A DNA stretch of 64,000 nucleotides, taken from assembly GCA_958295665.1 (NCBI GenBank), contig OY282559.1, forward strand, positions 262,478,961-262,542,960, written 5' to 3'. This DNA is from Tipula vernalis. Taxonomy: Eukaryota; Arthropoda; Insecta; Diptera; Tipulidae. The translations under genes and the position numbers were made by a program. The notes beneath the pieces are model-generated. The model did no database searches and was not told the DNA's origin. It saw nothing but the letters and a program-made list of their open reading frames with translations. This document shows, piece by piece, positions 34,578-46,743 of the stretch (the stretch's first letter is position 1; every line of letters begins with the position of its first letter).

Positions 34578-35223
34578 TTGGGTTGGTAATAGATTGGCAA
34601 TATGTGAGGTTTGGTGTCATATATCGGGCAACACTAATCAGATTGCATCATACTGCGCGTTTCAAAGGTTAAATTTCAGTCTACTTTCAGTCATTTTCAT
34701 GAAGATATTTTTGTAAATTTGCTATTATTGCAATTTTACTACTAAAAAGGTAAAAACGCCGCCCAAACCGGAGAAAAAATTCGTGATGTTTACGGTCAAG
34801 ATGCTTTATCGAATCCATTAGCATGTATATGTTTTACTTCCTTCATTCTAATGGTGTTGTCTTCCATCATGACAACGCCAGACCGCGCACTTCTTAGATG
34901 ACCTGGCAAAGACTGATAGAGCTTGGCTGGGAAGTTTTGATGCATCAACCGAATAGCCCAGACTTTGCACCCTCTAACTACCAGAAGTTTCGATCCCTGC
35001 AAAACTTCCTCGATAGTCTAAAGTTGGATTTAAAAAATGACTGTGAAAATTACTTGGCCCAATTTTACGCCGATAAACCACAGAAGTTCTAAACTTCCTG
35101 AAAATAGCAAATCGTCATAGATGATAATGGTCAATATGTACTTAAATAAAATTCATTTTGAATAAATGAAAAATTTAATCAAAAAATAACAAAAAATCTC
35201 TCAATACTTTTTCCCCAAACCAG
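34578..35223 (+). pseudogene. Internally deleted mariner with lost third catalytic Asp
   Basis: Starts TTGGGTTGGTAATAGAT after TA and ends ACTTTTTCCCCAAACCAG before TA, so ends and TA duplication are mariner-like. The 3' coding part gives VFHHDNARPR (second Asp), then ELGWEVLMHQPNSPDFAPSN. In a DD34D mariner the third catalytic Asp is the residue after APS, 35 after the HHD Asp; here it is Asn. A stop lies eight codons after the HHD Asp. The N-terminal domain and first Asp are deleted (only 646 bp remain of a usual 1.3 kb). Confidence 0.8.
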
Positions 35224-35379
35224 TATAATTATTTGTTATCTACTTTGTTATCAGACAATCTGCATATTTAAGTAACTGGAACATTTTTTTTGTTGTACAA
35301 TACATTGAGATAAACCTGACAAAAAACAAAATAAATTAAAACGAACCCACATTTCTTAATACACGAACAGAAGTACTAT

Positions 35380-36060
35380 ACTACGGGAATACCTATTAAG
35401 AATTTAATTTGTCTGTCTGTAATCAGTTGATTTTTCGGCATTTTTTATAGACAAATATATTAATTTTTTATATTTGATATAGTGAATAATAATTCGCTAT
35501 GTCAGTACGTTCTGGCCAGATACTTAATGTATGTGGCTAGAGTGGAATTTTTTGTAGTTTGGTCGTAGCCAGTGCTGTCGAAGTGAGTACAATCAGAGTA
35601 TTTGTACTACTTTCGCTTAGTGCTTACTCCTGTACTCCGCTATTTCATTGTGTACTCCCCTGCTCTAATAACAGCTATTCTAATAATACTTTGACACAAT
35701 ATTTTAAATTATCGGCTTTTGCTTCCAATAATTATAATATTTAGGGGATATCTGGCTTTCTCATAAAGCATTTTTTCAAAGCTAATTTATAATGGTTTCT
35801 GTCATTTTCAGGCTAGAACCAATCGAATAGTTCTTTTGCAGTAATGAATCAGTCATTTTAGTAAACAATATCAATTCAAAAGTGTCTAAATTGTGAACTA
35901 AATTACTTCATCTTGACACAGCTAATTTTTCAGAATCTGAATGTTAGTTGGTAACACTTATAAAAAGATAATTCCGAGTTTTTTACAACTTACAACTTTA
36001 CAACTTTAGATAAACTCAAAAATGACAGAGATTACCTGATTTTACCAAAAAAAATCATCA
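35380..36060 (+). repeat. Dispersed repeat family Y, copy 1
   Basis: Blocks shared in order with 38,640-38,990: GTTTGTCTGT-like, TTTTTATAGACAAA, ATAATGGTTTCTGTCATT and AGATAAACTCAAA...AGAGATTACCT. Copy 1 has about 220 bp extra in the middle. Confidence 0.75.
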
Positions 36061-36289
36061 ATTTTGACTAAATATTTAGATTGGAACCTCCTGATGATGA
36101 TAATAACATAACATGTATTCTTATAATATTATAAAGCATCTGTAAATATTTTGTTGTTTTGTGTTTTGATTATTCAATTGTCTTCGTTCTACGGTTTTAT
36201 TTTGAGGTTTTTACTTTGACGTTTGTAACTCGTTGTAAGTGGGAATGTCATTTGTACAATGACAGTCGTAACATTGTTCTACAATGGTC

Positions 36290-36864
36290 GTGTTCAATCG
36301 GGCAAAAATGATAAAAAATATCATGATATTTTATCCCACCCTAACTTCATTCCGTAATTCTGTACGTCAAACCCGATTGAACAACCAAAATTGATAAAAA
36401 ATGATAAATTGATTTTAAATGTTACATTTGATTTTAAATCGCTTTGTAAAATTTAACAAACTCGTTTTGTCGCCAGATTTTTAATTAAATGTATATATTT
36501 TTTAATTATTTTTTTCTATAAATTATTTTGATATTGAAACTATTTGGTTTTTATCCAAATATTGGAGACACAAATAATTTTAGTTTGAGTTTCGTTGTGT
36601 TTGTGTTCTCAGACAAAGCTTCGAAATATAAATTATTATTTATGTTTAAATAAATAGGTGACGGTGTAAATACCATATAAATATCTTAAAAAATCAAATT
36701 TAATTTAATTTAAATACCGAAAATATCATAAAGAAAATAAAGTCAAAATTGACAGCTGGAACCAAGAAAAAAGTTGGTTTTTTGTGTGATAAATGAGTGC
36801 GTTTAATGCCAAAAGTGATAAAAAATATCATGATATTTTTTATCATTTTTGCCCGATTGAACAC
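36290..36864. mobile_element. 575-bp MITE with 43-bp perfect TIRs
   Basis: Ends start GTGTTCAATCGGGCAAAAAT and are perfect inverted repeats over 43 bp (36,290-36,332 and 36,822-36,864). The inner part of each TIR is itself a small palindrome (AAAATATCATGATATTTT). Core is A+T-rich and non-coding. No clear target duplication. Confidence 0.85.
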
Positions 36865-36999
36865 TAGGAATGTTGAGTATATGAACGCACTCCAGCTAGG
36901 GAAATTTCAAATTCAAAATTCTAGGAAAACCAAAACAAATTCACAAAATTTTAAGAACGTGTGATACATTTTTTTTCGTATTTTTCTGTAAACAACTAT

Positions 37000-37250
37000 A
37001 GACATCTGACGTACACTAGTAAAACTAAAGATAAATTTAACAAGTACTATTTTACTTCGTCAGAGCCAACTTTGATTGTGTGTTTCAAAATGAAAGTTCG
37101 AAAAATATATTTTAGAGATAATTTAGTTTAAATATTTCTGCAATTAACATTTATTTAATACAAATATAGCCTTCTTGTGTATTGTTATTAAATATATGTA
37201 TATAGGTATGTAGAAAAGTTTTATATAAACGTTTTATAATATTTTTCCAT
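37000..37250 (-). repeat. Dispersed repeat family X, copy 3
   Basis: Its left part pairs with 29,461-29,622 and its right part with 12,732-12,830, both inverted, so it is the most complete of the three copies. Confidence 0.8.
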
Positions 37251-38639
37251 TGAAAAACTTGAAGCTAAGAAACACCATTTTTGCTATCGATTCCTATGGC
37301 GAACAAAAAAAAGTTATATCACTAAAAAAGCTTCTAAAAAATGATGACGTATATGTATGGCTTTATACTCTAGTGGGCTCTGGTTTTACTCATGGACAGT
37401 TTGGGTTTTCCCTGTTTCTAATTCCTTCGTTTTTTAGACTATCGCTTTATTAAATCTAGGTTCCTTTTATCAAGCGCGTCACAGAATAAAACGGCAATAC
37501 CGTCGCGAAGGGGTTCAACTAACGAATCACCACCTCAACATCTGGTTAAAAGTTCAACATTAAATCAATCAGTTTAACCATCTTGTACTTCAAATACGGG
37601 ACGTATCATTAAAAAACCAGTCAGACTTTTATAACGACTTTTAGTCTAGCGGCGGTTATTATTATGATGGTGTATTGGATCTACCATATCAACACATGTT
37701 GTAGTATAGAAACGAGAGAGAAATACGCTCCATACTCATACACTCAACACGAATTGAAGAAAAGAGAATTTACTCAGCCTGTTGTATAGTGTCGCCAATA
37801 CATTACTTACATGCAATTCAACACCTGATAATAAATAAAACAATTGTTCACGTAAGAAGACTTTTAAATTGCAACTGATTGATAGTTGTAATTAATAATT
37901 AATTCTTTTCTGCTAGCATTGCCCACTTTTCTGCTAGATGAAAGAATTTTGATCAATTTTGACTTGTCAATTTCTGCGATGTTATATACACTTTTTCCCT
38001 GCTTCTTGTGGATTTTTCAGCTGTTAAAAAGTGGGAAAATAGTCAGTGTCACAATACCTTAACTTGTTACGGCGAATAATTTGTAAACGAATTAAAGTTT
38101 TCCTTAAAAAATTTTATCTACAATAATAAGAAATTGTAAATACTTACCTCCAAGAGCAACTCCAATCAAACACATTTTTAGTTTTGCTAACTAAAGCCAA
38201 GGTAATTTTTGTTTACTTGTCGAACCCTTTTATGTCAAATTTTCACTATTAGTTTAGCAAAATAAAAATCAAAAGATTTATGTGAAAATTTTTGTGTATA
38301 AACATCTATTAAATCATTTCAAGCCATTTCGATGAGGCTCAGAAATTCTTGCAGAAATACGGCTGTTGCTCGTTAAGGATTTAAATTACGTTATGTTTTT
38401 GGTTCAAAAGGTTAATAAATTATTCTGTTTTGGATTTCGAGGAAGAACCTTACCAACATTAATTGAGTATGAGCAAAGTACACTTCTGTTAAGTTAATCA
38501 CTTAAATCTCCATATTTAGACTGTTGTGAATGGTCAGGGCAAACTAGCCGAACAAAGCAAAATGGTATCGCTTTGTCACTAATTAGTTTGTAACAAATTA
38601 AATAGAGCGGTTCTATTAGGGTGCGTTAACCGTAAAATT
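37251..38639. other. No gene recognised
   Basis: A+T-rich. A 67-codon frame at 37,250-37,453 matches nothing I know. Confidence 0.5.
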
Positions 38640-38990
38640 ATAGCAAGAGAAAGTTTGTCTGTATTAAATCAATAAGATTCTTTCGGCTTTTTATAGACAA
38701 AATATATTAAAAATAATGGCATTCACAACATTTTTGACTTGTTAATCAGAAAAATGAAGAGGCCAATCATTTATAAATATATCTACCAAAAAAAAGTAGA
38801 TATAAAAATCCCCCGTACTTTAACCCGAAGTCAATACAAAGTGTGTCGACCGCAATAATGGTTTCTGTCATTCTCCGTCAAAAAAGCAATAAAACGGTTT
38901 CTTGCGATAATGTATCAGTCAATTTTATAAACACTCGGTAGGGGCACCAGATAAACTCAAACATGATAGAGATTACCTCTTACTACCTAG
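38640..38990 (+). repeat. Dispersed repeat family Y, copy 2
   Basis: Direct-orientation partner of 35,380-36,060, lacking the middle 220 bp. Confidence 0.75.
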
Positions 38991-39387
38991 AATCGGCTTA
39001 ACATGTTATTTTTTATTTTTTATTTATTTATTTATTTCTTATTAATATTATACAAGTAAAGCTTAGCCTTATTACAATTTCCTTAAAATACAAGAAAATC
39101 TTCTTATTTATACTCAATTCAAATATTCATTTACACAATCTTGATTAAAATTAGAACATTAAATAATTTCATATGGCGAACAATAGAATTAAATAAAATT
39201 TCAAAAAGGGAAAACCAAATACAACCATTTGCTGTCTAAAAAACTTATGTTAAAGTACTAAATAATATATAAATTTACAAACCAAATTTACAAAATTTAT
39301 AAATCATAAATCATAAATCTGGTTGCATCTACCCGAACAAAATTATCACAAAACAATATGAACCAGTATTCCAAAATGAAACATGTA

Positions 39388-41379
39388 TCAACTTAGAGAT
39401 GAGAAATATGTGAAGCAATCGTTTTTAAAATTACTTAGACTTTTCTTAGATTGTAAATTAGGATTTAATGAGTTCCAAAGTTTAATACCCCGCACAAAAA
39501 AAGATGATTCACGTGCTTTAGTTTTGCAATTTGTAGGAAGACTGATACTAGATGTACGAGTCGATCTAACAAATTTAATCAAATTGAAGAGATACATGGG
39601 ATTTCTATAATAAATTATTTTATAAAGGAAAATAACTGTTATGAACTCTAAATAATGATATAAATCACACCCCAATATTAAACGAGTATTACTTGAAATT
39701 GAATCAGCTCTCTTTTTGTTGTATATACCGAGCACAAGAATTAAAACCGATATTTAATTTTCTGAACGAGGACTTAGAGCAACCAGAATAAATAGGGGCA
39801 CAGTAGGTTAAATGCGAAATAATTAATGATAGTATTAATTTCAGCTTAGCGTCCCGCGGCATATAGCTTTCATGGGGCCATAGCGTCCTTAACGTAGCAT
39901 ATATTCTACCACATAATTGGGTTACATGATCATCCCAACTAAGTTTGTTATTCATCAATAACCCCAAGGTTCCTAACCGTATCCACAATCTCAATATTCG
40001 CATTGCCAATTTTGATATTATAATGCCGAAGGTTGGATAACATTACTTTATTACTAGTTAGGAACATGGCTTTGGATTTTAAGGGGTTGATTTTAATATG
40101 ATTGTTATTGCTCCAAATTAAAATTCTTTCAAGTGTATCGTTTATTCTCAGCATGCAAGCATCCATATCGCTTGCTACTGCCGAGTCATAGATTTGCACA
40201 TCATCTACAAAAATATGAAACTTTACCGGAGCTACACTGTTTCTGATATCATTTATAAACATCATAAATAACAAAGGGCCCATGATTCAACCCTGAGGAA
40301 CACCAGAAGTCAATAAATTCTCGTTGGAAAATTTTTCATTTAATTTGACAATTTGATACCTATCCGATAGGTATGAAAAGCCAAAAGCTTAACCGCAGAA
40401 TGGGAAAAATTAAAGTTTGAGCGCAACTTATGGAGCAGAACTTCATGGTTAACACTGTCAAAAGCTTTAGAAAAATCTAGAAGCACAAGCAAAGGTACTT
40501 TACGTTCTGCAACTGATGAACTCAAATTATCTATAATTTTGATTAATGCAGTAGTTGTACTATGTCTTTCTCGAAACCCGGACTGTAGATCATTAATTAA
40601 GCCAAAACTGGAAATATGATTCATTATCTGAAACTTCATAATTTTTTCAATTACCTTAGATAAGTAAGGAAGTATACTGATTGGTCGAAAGTATTGTATA
40701 GTTTCAGGCTTAGGTACCTTCCCAACAGGGGTTATATTTGCAATCTTCCCCCCAGTGCTTATTGACGGTAGTAAAAATCGAATGAAACCTATAGGGATAC
40801 CATCAGAACCTTGTGCTTCAGATTGAATATCATCAATTGCATTACATACTTTCATAATGGAAGCATTCCTAAAATAAAAACATTGATTATCAGTTGACGA
40901 AATAGCAGAATTCATAAGAAATCGATTTTGCACAGCTACCTGGGAGCATTTTGCAAAATGATTTGAGAACTCAGTAACTGAAAAATCCGACACGGCAGTT
41001 CATTTGGTTTATGAAACACCATATTTTTGGAAATTTCGCCATAAAATCCTATTGATCCCTTCGCTGCTTTAATCATCCCATTCACCTTATTCCTGTACTT
41101 CTTATAATGACTAAATGAAGTAGGATTTTTATTTGCTCTCCAAGTTGCATGAAGAAAATCCCTAATATTCCGATGGTACAGTATAGAGTGATTTAATGAG
41201 AAAGACTTGCACGGTGGCTCCAAACAAATTTGTCTTATGGGTGCATGCTCATCGAGAAGTTGAGACACTAGTGCATTGAAATGCTCCAATTGATTATTAA
41301 CATCTGGGATGAGGGAAATTACTCCCCAATCAAGCGAATTTGCTGCAATATGCAAAGCATTTTGATCTACGTTATGCAA
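39388..41379 (-). pseudogene. LINE linker, reverse transcriptase and thumb
   Basis: Linker at 41,379-40,936. RT (40,993-40,340) has GSDGIPIGFIRFLLP, FRPISILPYLSKVIEKIM, LQSGFRERHSTTTALIK and LLDFSKAFDSVNHE. A small in-frame loss lies before KIANITPVGKVP, where about 25 residues of the fingers are missing. Next frame (40,283-39,948) has MGPLLFMMFINDI and the catalytic FVDDVQIY. The last frames carry RNLGV and a C-terminal block FVRGIKLWNSLNPNL (39,735-39,388). Stops separate the blocks. Confidence 0.85.
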
Positions 41380-42065
41380 TGATCGGCAATATCTAAAGGC
41401 ATACTTCTATCCACAAAGTTAGTAGGGCAATATGATGCAATTTCTAGGTCCAGTGAAAACATAAAATCTCTAAATGTCCGGACATACTTTTTATTCGAAT
41501 TGACATCCACATTGAAATCACCTAGAATAAGAATATCGCTATATTTGCCGGCTGAGCCTGTTAAAAACTTCCTCAGTCTATTTACAAATTTAATACACGG
41601 AGGACGATAAACAACACCAACTAAAACTTTCTCATTTAGGAGATTACACATTTCAATGAAGATGAAATCAAACGAAAGTCAAGAGTACTTTTTTTGATTA
41701 ATTTGTTGCTCAACTTTTTTTTAAATATAAAGGGCTGCTCCTCCGCCACGTCTATTGTGGTCATCAATTCGATCCTTCCGAATGATGTTATAGCCATCTA
41801 AATTTACCTGAATATCAAAGTGTCTCTCTTTAAGCCACGTCTCAGAAATAGCAATTAAATGCACAGGCACACCTTTAGCAATAGAGCTAAATTCTGTAAA
41901 ATTAGAAACTAGACTACCAGGGTTCAAATATGCAAAATTAAAGCCACCACTGTTCGTGGGTTTTAATCGAAAGATTAACGTGATTCTTATACTGCACGTA
42001 ACCAAAATTCGTTGACAGATCAGCAAATATTTTGTGCAGATTTTCAGCATCCTGCCTAGGTATTC
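41367..42065 (-). pseudogene. LINE endonuclease
   Basis: First piece (to 41,721) has NPGSLVSNFTEFSS, LIAISETWLKE (catalytic Glu) and GYNIIRKDRIDDHNRRGGG. Second piece (41,651-41,367) has GVVYRPP and ILGDFNVDV with the catalytic Asp/Asn, and ends DIADHC in place of the family SDH block. One frameshift near 41,700. Confidence 0.8.
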
Positions 42066-42390
42066 CGTTAACGATAAGTTTATATTCTCTCCTAATAGAA
42101 TCAATGTCAGCTGATAATTTAATATCCAACTTGCTAAGTTTACTTTCAACAACAGTTAACTTCTTGTTGAAATCTGATGAAGACATCGCGATTTGTTTTG
42201 GGTCAGTTTTAACTGCGCCAATTTGATGACTAAGTGTAGCCAACATGATATCCATATCCTTTTTTAAATCGTCAAGAGATACCACTTTATTAGTATCGAC
42301 GCCGTCACTTGAACTACAACTACCCGTTTTGGACCTTGTATTGGCAGTAAGGGACGCATGATTCGAATTTGCTGTATTTTTGCTTGTCAT
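41938..42390 (-). pseudogene. LINE ORF1-like protein, truncated
   Basis: 150 codons. Starts with a Ser/Thr-rich head, then a charged helical stretch (about residues 40-110, heptad-like), then LIVNGIPRQDAENLHKIFAD, similar to the start of the ORF1 RNA-binding part in CR1/jockey-like elements. After that it enters the endonuclease region in another frame, so most of the RNA-binding domain is deleted. Confidence 0.55.
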
Positions 42391-42419
42391 TATAAATTAT
42401 AGTCTTCACAATGTTAATT

Positions 42420-45400
42420 GTTAACGGTAGCAGAACACACTATTTTAATTAGAATAAAATAAAAACACTATTCTTTAGATTTTATTTTGTCCTTCACAGA
42501 GATTGAGAACAAAAAAAATATCACTAATCGGTTTTAACAGTTCACTTAAGGCTTTTATGTACCGTACACACACTGTCTGCAGTAAAAAGAATCAGAGTTT
42601 TTTCGCACGAATATAAAATGAAAATTTAAACATCAAATATTAATTTAAATTGAAATTGAGAATCACATCATTTAGGCACCATGATTATTATAAATTAAAC
42701 TTACAAAAATATTTTCATCACATTCAGACATCAAAACACGATGTACAGTTCAGGAATATTTAAACGTGTTATCTACCATATTAATCGCACAATAACCACA
42801 ATAAAATGCGGTTAAAAAATACAATTTAACAATTTTTATTTTCGAGATCGCAAACAAGACTTGTTACTCGTTCGATATTTCAATCAAGACTCTTTGAAAT
42901 ACTCCCCTGAAAATTTGAAACGTAATAATTTTAAAGTTTTCGGAGGGACGACACTGATTCGCAGCTCACGAAGATTATAATATTTTATATTTAAAGTATG
43001 CGTGTGCTTTCTGTTTGTTTCAAATATGGATGCTTTCAAGAGTTCAGTTGACTGTGCAGATTTTGCAGCAATGCGTTCAAATATTATTTCTGGAGTAGGT
43101 ACAATACTCGCAGAAGCATGTTTTTCAGTCTTTTCATACCGCCTGCAATAATAATTCTATCAATTGCGATTTCTGGTACTGACTGCAATAATGACTGCAA
43201 TATCTGCGCAGTGGCTGAATTTTTGAAAACGTCCTGTATTTCTATTTTATTTTTTTGAATCACTTACACTACACATATAAAAATTTTGTTCCTTACGCTC
43301 GTATGTAATATTCATTTTCAAAAATATTAAAAGTCTGTTATTACTTGATATTATTATTAAATAACCTGCCCTTGAAATGACCTTTGATCCCTATCATGAT
43401 ACCGTATGGCTGAACGTAGAATTTCACGCACTTTCAGAATCCAGCGTCAAAAATAAAGGTTTCAATTTAAAAGACTGAATTGACCTTGGAATGATCTTGA
43501 AATTTGACCTCAATATCAAATTCAAGGTCATCATTTGATTTCCCCCTAAAAATTGTGCAACTTTTGTATTCACACTTTTTTTTATTTAGGCCTTCCCCTG
43601 GGAGTTATTTGAGTAGTTCCTTTGAAACGGGTCACCCTGTATAGTAGATATTTTCACAACAAAATAAAATAAAGTACGCGTTTTTTTTTTTTCCTATTCG
43701 GCTCACTATCGATATTCACACATACGTACAATATTATTTGTTCGGCACAGATGTTTCCGTAACATGATTTATATACGTATGTTTTCACATCAAAAATACG
43801 TGAACGGTTGCCGCAATTTTGCAGCAGAAGATGGTACCAAATGCAGTATGCTAAATTGGAACAATAAACCCATTGGATGGCAACTGCCATCCTGCACTCT
43901 TCCATATATGTTTTTCAGTCATGAAATTAAAAATAATACCCAAATCTACAATAATCCCAAAGTAATGGGAGCACCAGATACAGCTGAATTGTAAACAGAG
44001 AGAGAGAGAGCGACATTAAATGAGAATTAATACCTGACAAATTGGAGTCTCTGCTATGCCCACCATTTTTATTCATCTTATAATTTGGAGTTGCCTATGT
44101 GCTTAGATTTACGACCCCTTATGAAAGAGAATTAAGACCTAAGACTATAGAATTTAATGCAAATCAATTCAATCAAATCAATGGTTTCTAAAAGGCCCTA
44201 CTTGTTTCCATTATTCAAACTATCAGTAGAAAATATTGAAACGGTTCCTTTTGAATTTCAAAACAAAATCAATGCTGCACAAAATTTCATTTAAAGCGTA
44301 TCGCCATTACACACAAATACCATAAATTTCATCCAGATTGTAATTAAGGAAATTTCAATTTTTCATTTCATTTTTACCTCATCATCACACAGCATCTATT
44401 TTCCATTTACTTGATATAATATCTATTCAGTTTATGTTAATACCTAAAGTAGATACGAAAAAAAATCATATTGTGGGATAATACAGCATCAGACTGAATA
44501 TTTTTTTTTTTTTTTTGTAAGATTGATTGATGGTACACATCATGTATATCGTTTCATATTGCACAGTGTTATTGTTATGCAAAACCAAGAATACTGAAGA
44601 AAAAAAAATCATTGTTGTGACTTTACAAGGTAATGTTGTATTAAGCTTTAGTGATTCAGGAGAAATCTACATTTTACCTGGAGCTATTTATATACTGCAA
44701 AAGACTTAAAGCACGAATTGTTTAATTATAAAACGGTATAAAAGTTTAAAATAAATTTAAAAATTTTGTTTAATCATAAAAATTCCATTAAAACTGGAAT
44801 TGTTTTGTTAACATATTACAGAGCTTTTGAGCGACTTAATTTTAATTTTTTTTTTCATTTTCATTTTGTAACAATATATGTATAATAATTGAACACCCCT
44901 TTTTATTGTTTCTGTGCTCATTCGTTGCCACAAAATAAACGATTTGCTTGGTATGTAACTAAATAGGGAACATATTGTGGTGCGATGGTGACGGGGAAAC
45001 GAGCTGAGTTACCATTAAATTGTAAAGACGCATATAGCGTTATACACATTTTCAATAGAAATATAATTGAACAAGAAAATCTAAACGATTTGTATTTTCA
45101 TTGTTTACGTTAAAGAATTGTCATTTTTCCAACAACAATAAGCACACCGCGAAAACGTGATAATTTTTTATTCAACTCTCTCTTTTACTTTTTATTTCCG
45201 ATTAAATTTTATTCTTTACAACAATTGTTTTCTATTTTGAAATGGAAAAACAAATTTATTGACTCTCAATATCAATATAATTATTCAAAAAAAAAACAAA
45301 AAATGAGCTCACCCCAAAATATTCGAAGAAACCAAATGAAAAAATATTCCTCAAAATATAAAGCGCCTCTAAGACGGAAAATTGTATTTGTTACGATTAT

Positions 45401-45800
45401 TGAAAAAAAAGCTAAATGTTCTTGGGAAAATTCAAGAAAAACAAAAGAGTTCTTGGAATTTTCAAAATAAACAAAAAACTGAAATAATTTCGAAATTAAA
45501 TTTTAAGAATTTTTATGTATTTGTTTTTGAAGGATTTGCTGTTTAAACTTTATTTAAAGCTGAAGTATTTTTTCTCATGTTTTTCATTTTTATGGTTTTA
45601 ACCAGAAACAAATTGTGTTGTTTGTGGATTTTGTTTTGTATATCGAAGTCTAACATGCGTTTTGCGCAGGTGGGAGTTTTTATGTGTGGTTTAGTGGTTC
45701 GTAGAATTAAACAATTTTGTTTAGAAATGGGAATATTTAGGAGGCAGCTTCCTCTTTCACTTGACATTACGAATATGTTAGAAAATAAAAGCATTTTCAT
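42420..45800. other. Long stretch without recognised genes
   Basis: A+T-rich with a (GA)n run near 43,999-44,011 and poly-T at about 43,680 and 44,502. ACGGGTCACCCTGTATAG near 43,630 looks like a common insect transposon end but I found no partner. The 76-codon frame at 43,764-43,994 is unassigned. Confidence 0.5.
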
Positions 45801-45839
45801 TAGAAATTGTATCTTGCAATTTTGGGCTCACCCTTTTTA

Positions 45840-46470
45840 ATGAGAGGGAAAGAGTCTTATGCTCAAGTGACTCAAGGTCAGGAGGCAAAAACAGATAAGA
45901 ACGACATCCAACTTTTAAGAGATGTCTCGAAATGCACAGAGGCTCTAACTAAAAAACTTGATGAACAGTCTGAGATACAGGACATCATAGTGCGCGGCTA
46001 GAAAATAAAAAATTAAATTTACAAACACTTAGAATAGTAATTTGGAATGCGAATGGAAACAGGAAATTTTTTAATATTCACAAAAAAATTGACATATGCT
46101 TAATCTCAGAAACTCATTTCACTAGGTCCTCATATGCCAAAATATATGGGAACAGATTTTACCACGCCATCCATCCATCAGAAAAAGCAAGAGGTGGATC
46201 TGCTACAATGAAAAGTTATAAGTTGAAATTGAATCTATGCAATTACAACTATAAAAATTCAAACAAAGTACAAATAAGCAAATATATCATCAATAAACTG
46301 TCCACCACGACATAACCTGAAAAGGGAAGAATATGAAGAGCTGTTGAACAGTATGGGGCTATCTTTCATCATTGGCGCTGACTTCAATGCAAAAAACACC
46401 TACTGGGTTTCCAGAGTTGCAATACCAAAAGGGAGAGAGAGAGCTGTTCGAGGCAGGTAAAATTACTTCG
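45840..46470 (+). pseudogene. Jockey-like LINE: ORF1 end and endonuclease
   Basis: The ORF1 end reads RGKESYAQVTQGQ followed by a helical tail to 46,001. The ORF2 start reads LRIVIWNANGNRKF, then IDICLISETHFT (catalytic Glu), YHAIHPSEKARGGSA, PRHNLKREEYEELL and FIIGADFNAKN (catalytic Asp/Asn) to PKGRE at about 46,440. Frames shift at least twice. The rest of the endonuclease and the RT are absent; the break is near 46,470. Confidence 0.8.
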
Positions 46471-46479
46471 GTCGAAAAA

Positions 46480-46709
46480 GATCAAAGTTTTGAACTCCTC
46501 TGTCAAAAATGATGAAAAATTTGGTTGGTCTAAAACCATTTTGCTCGGCGTGTTGAAAGCCTGTAACGACAGTCGACCGAACGGTCAACCCCCGTTAACA
46601 GAATTACCATGACGTCACCACCCGCAGCTTTTGCTCCGGCTATTGCGCAGTCTGGCGTGGGGTTTTGGTGGTGTTCTGTCACGGTCGAGATAGCTGCTCT
46701 ACACACTTA

Positions 46710-46743
<34 letters not shown>

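Larger units (their letters stand above)
39012..42412 (-). mobile_element. Near-complete jockey/CR1-like LINE
   Basis: Minus-strand order: ORF1 remnant, endonuclease, linker, RT, thumb, and an A+T-rich (TAAA)n-type 3' tail at 39,012-39,045. At about 3.4 kb it is somewhat short for such an element, consistent with internal deletions. Several frameshifts and stops split the ORF2, so this copy is inactive. I cannot define a target duplication. Confidence 0.8.

Noticed and set aside
45543..45840. 85- and 87-codon frames on opposite strands
   Set aside because: No recognisable motif. They may be degraded ORF1 sequence of the LINE that follows, but zinc knuckles could not be confirmed.
46640..46665. 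GGCGTGGGGTTTT shared with the palindrome at 26,273
   Set aside because: Only 13 bp match and flanks differ; chance likely.
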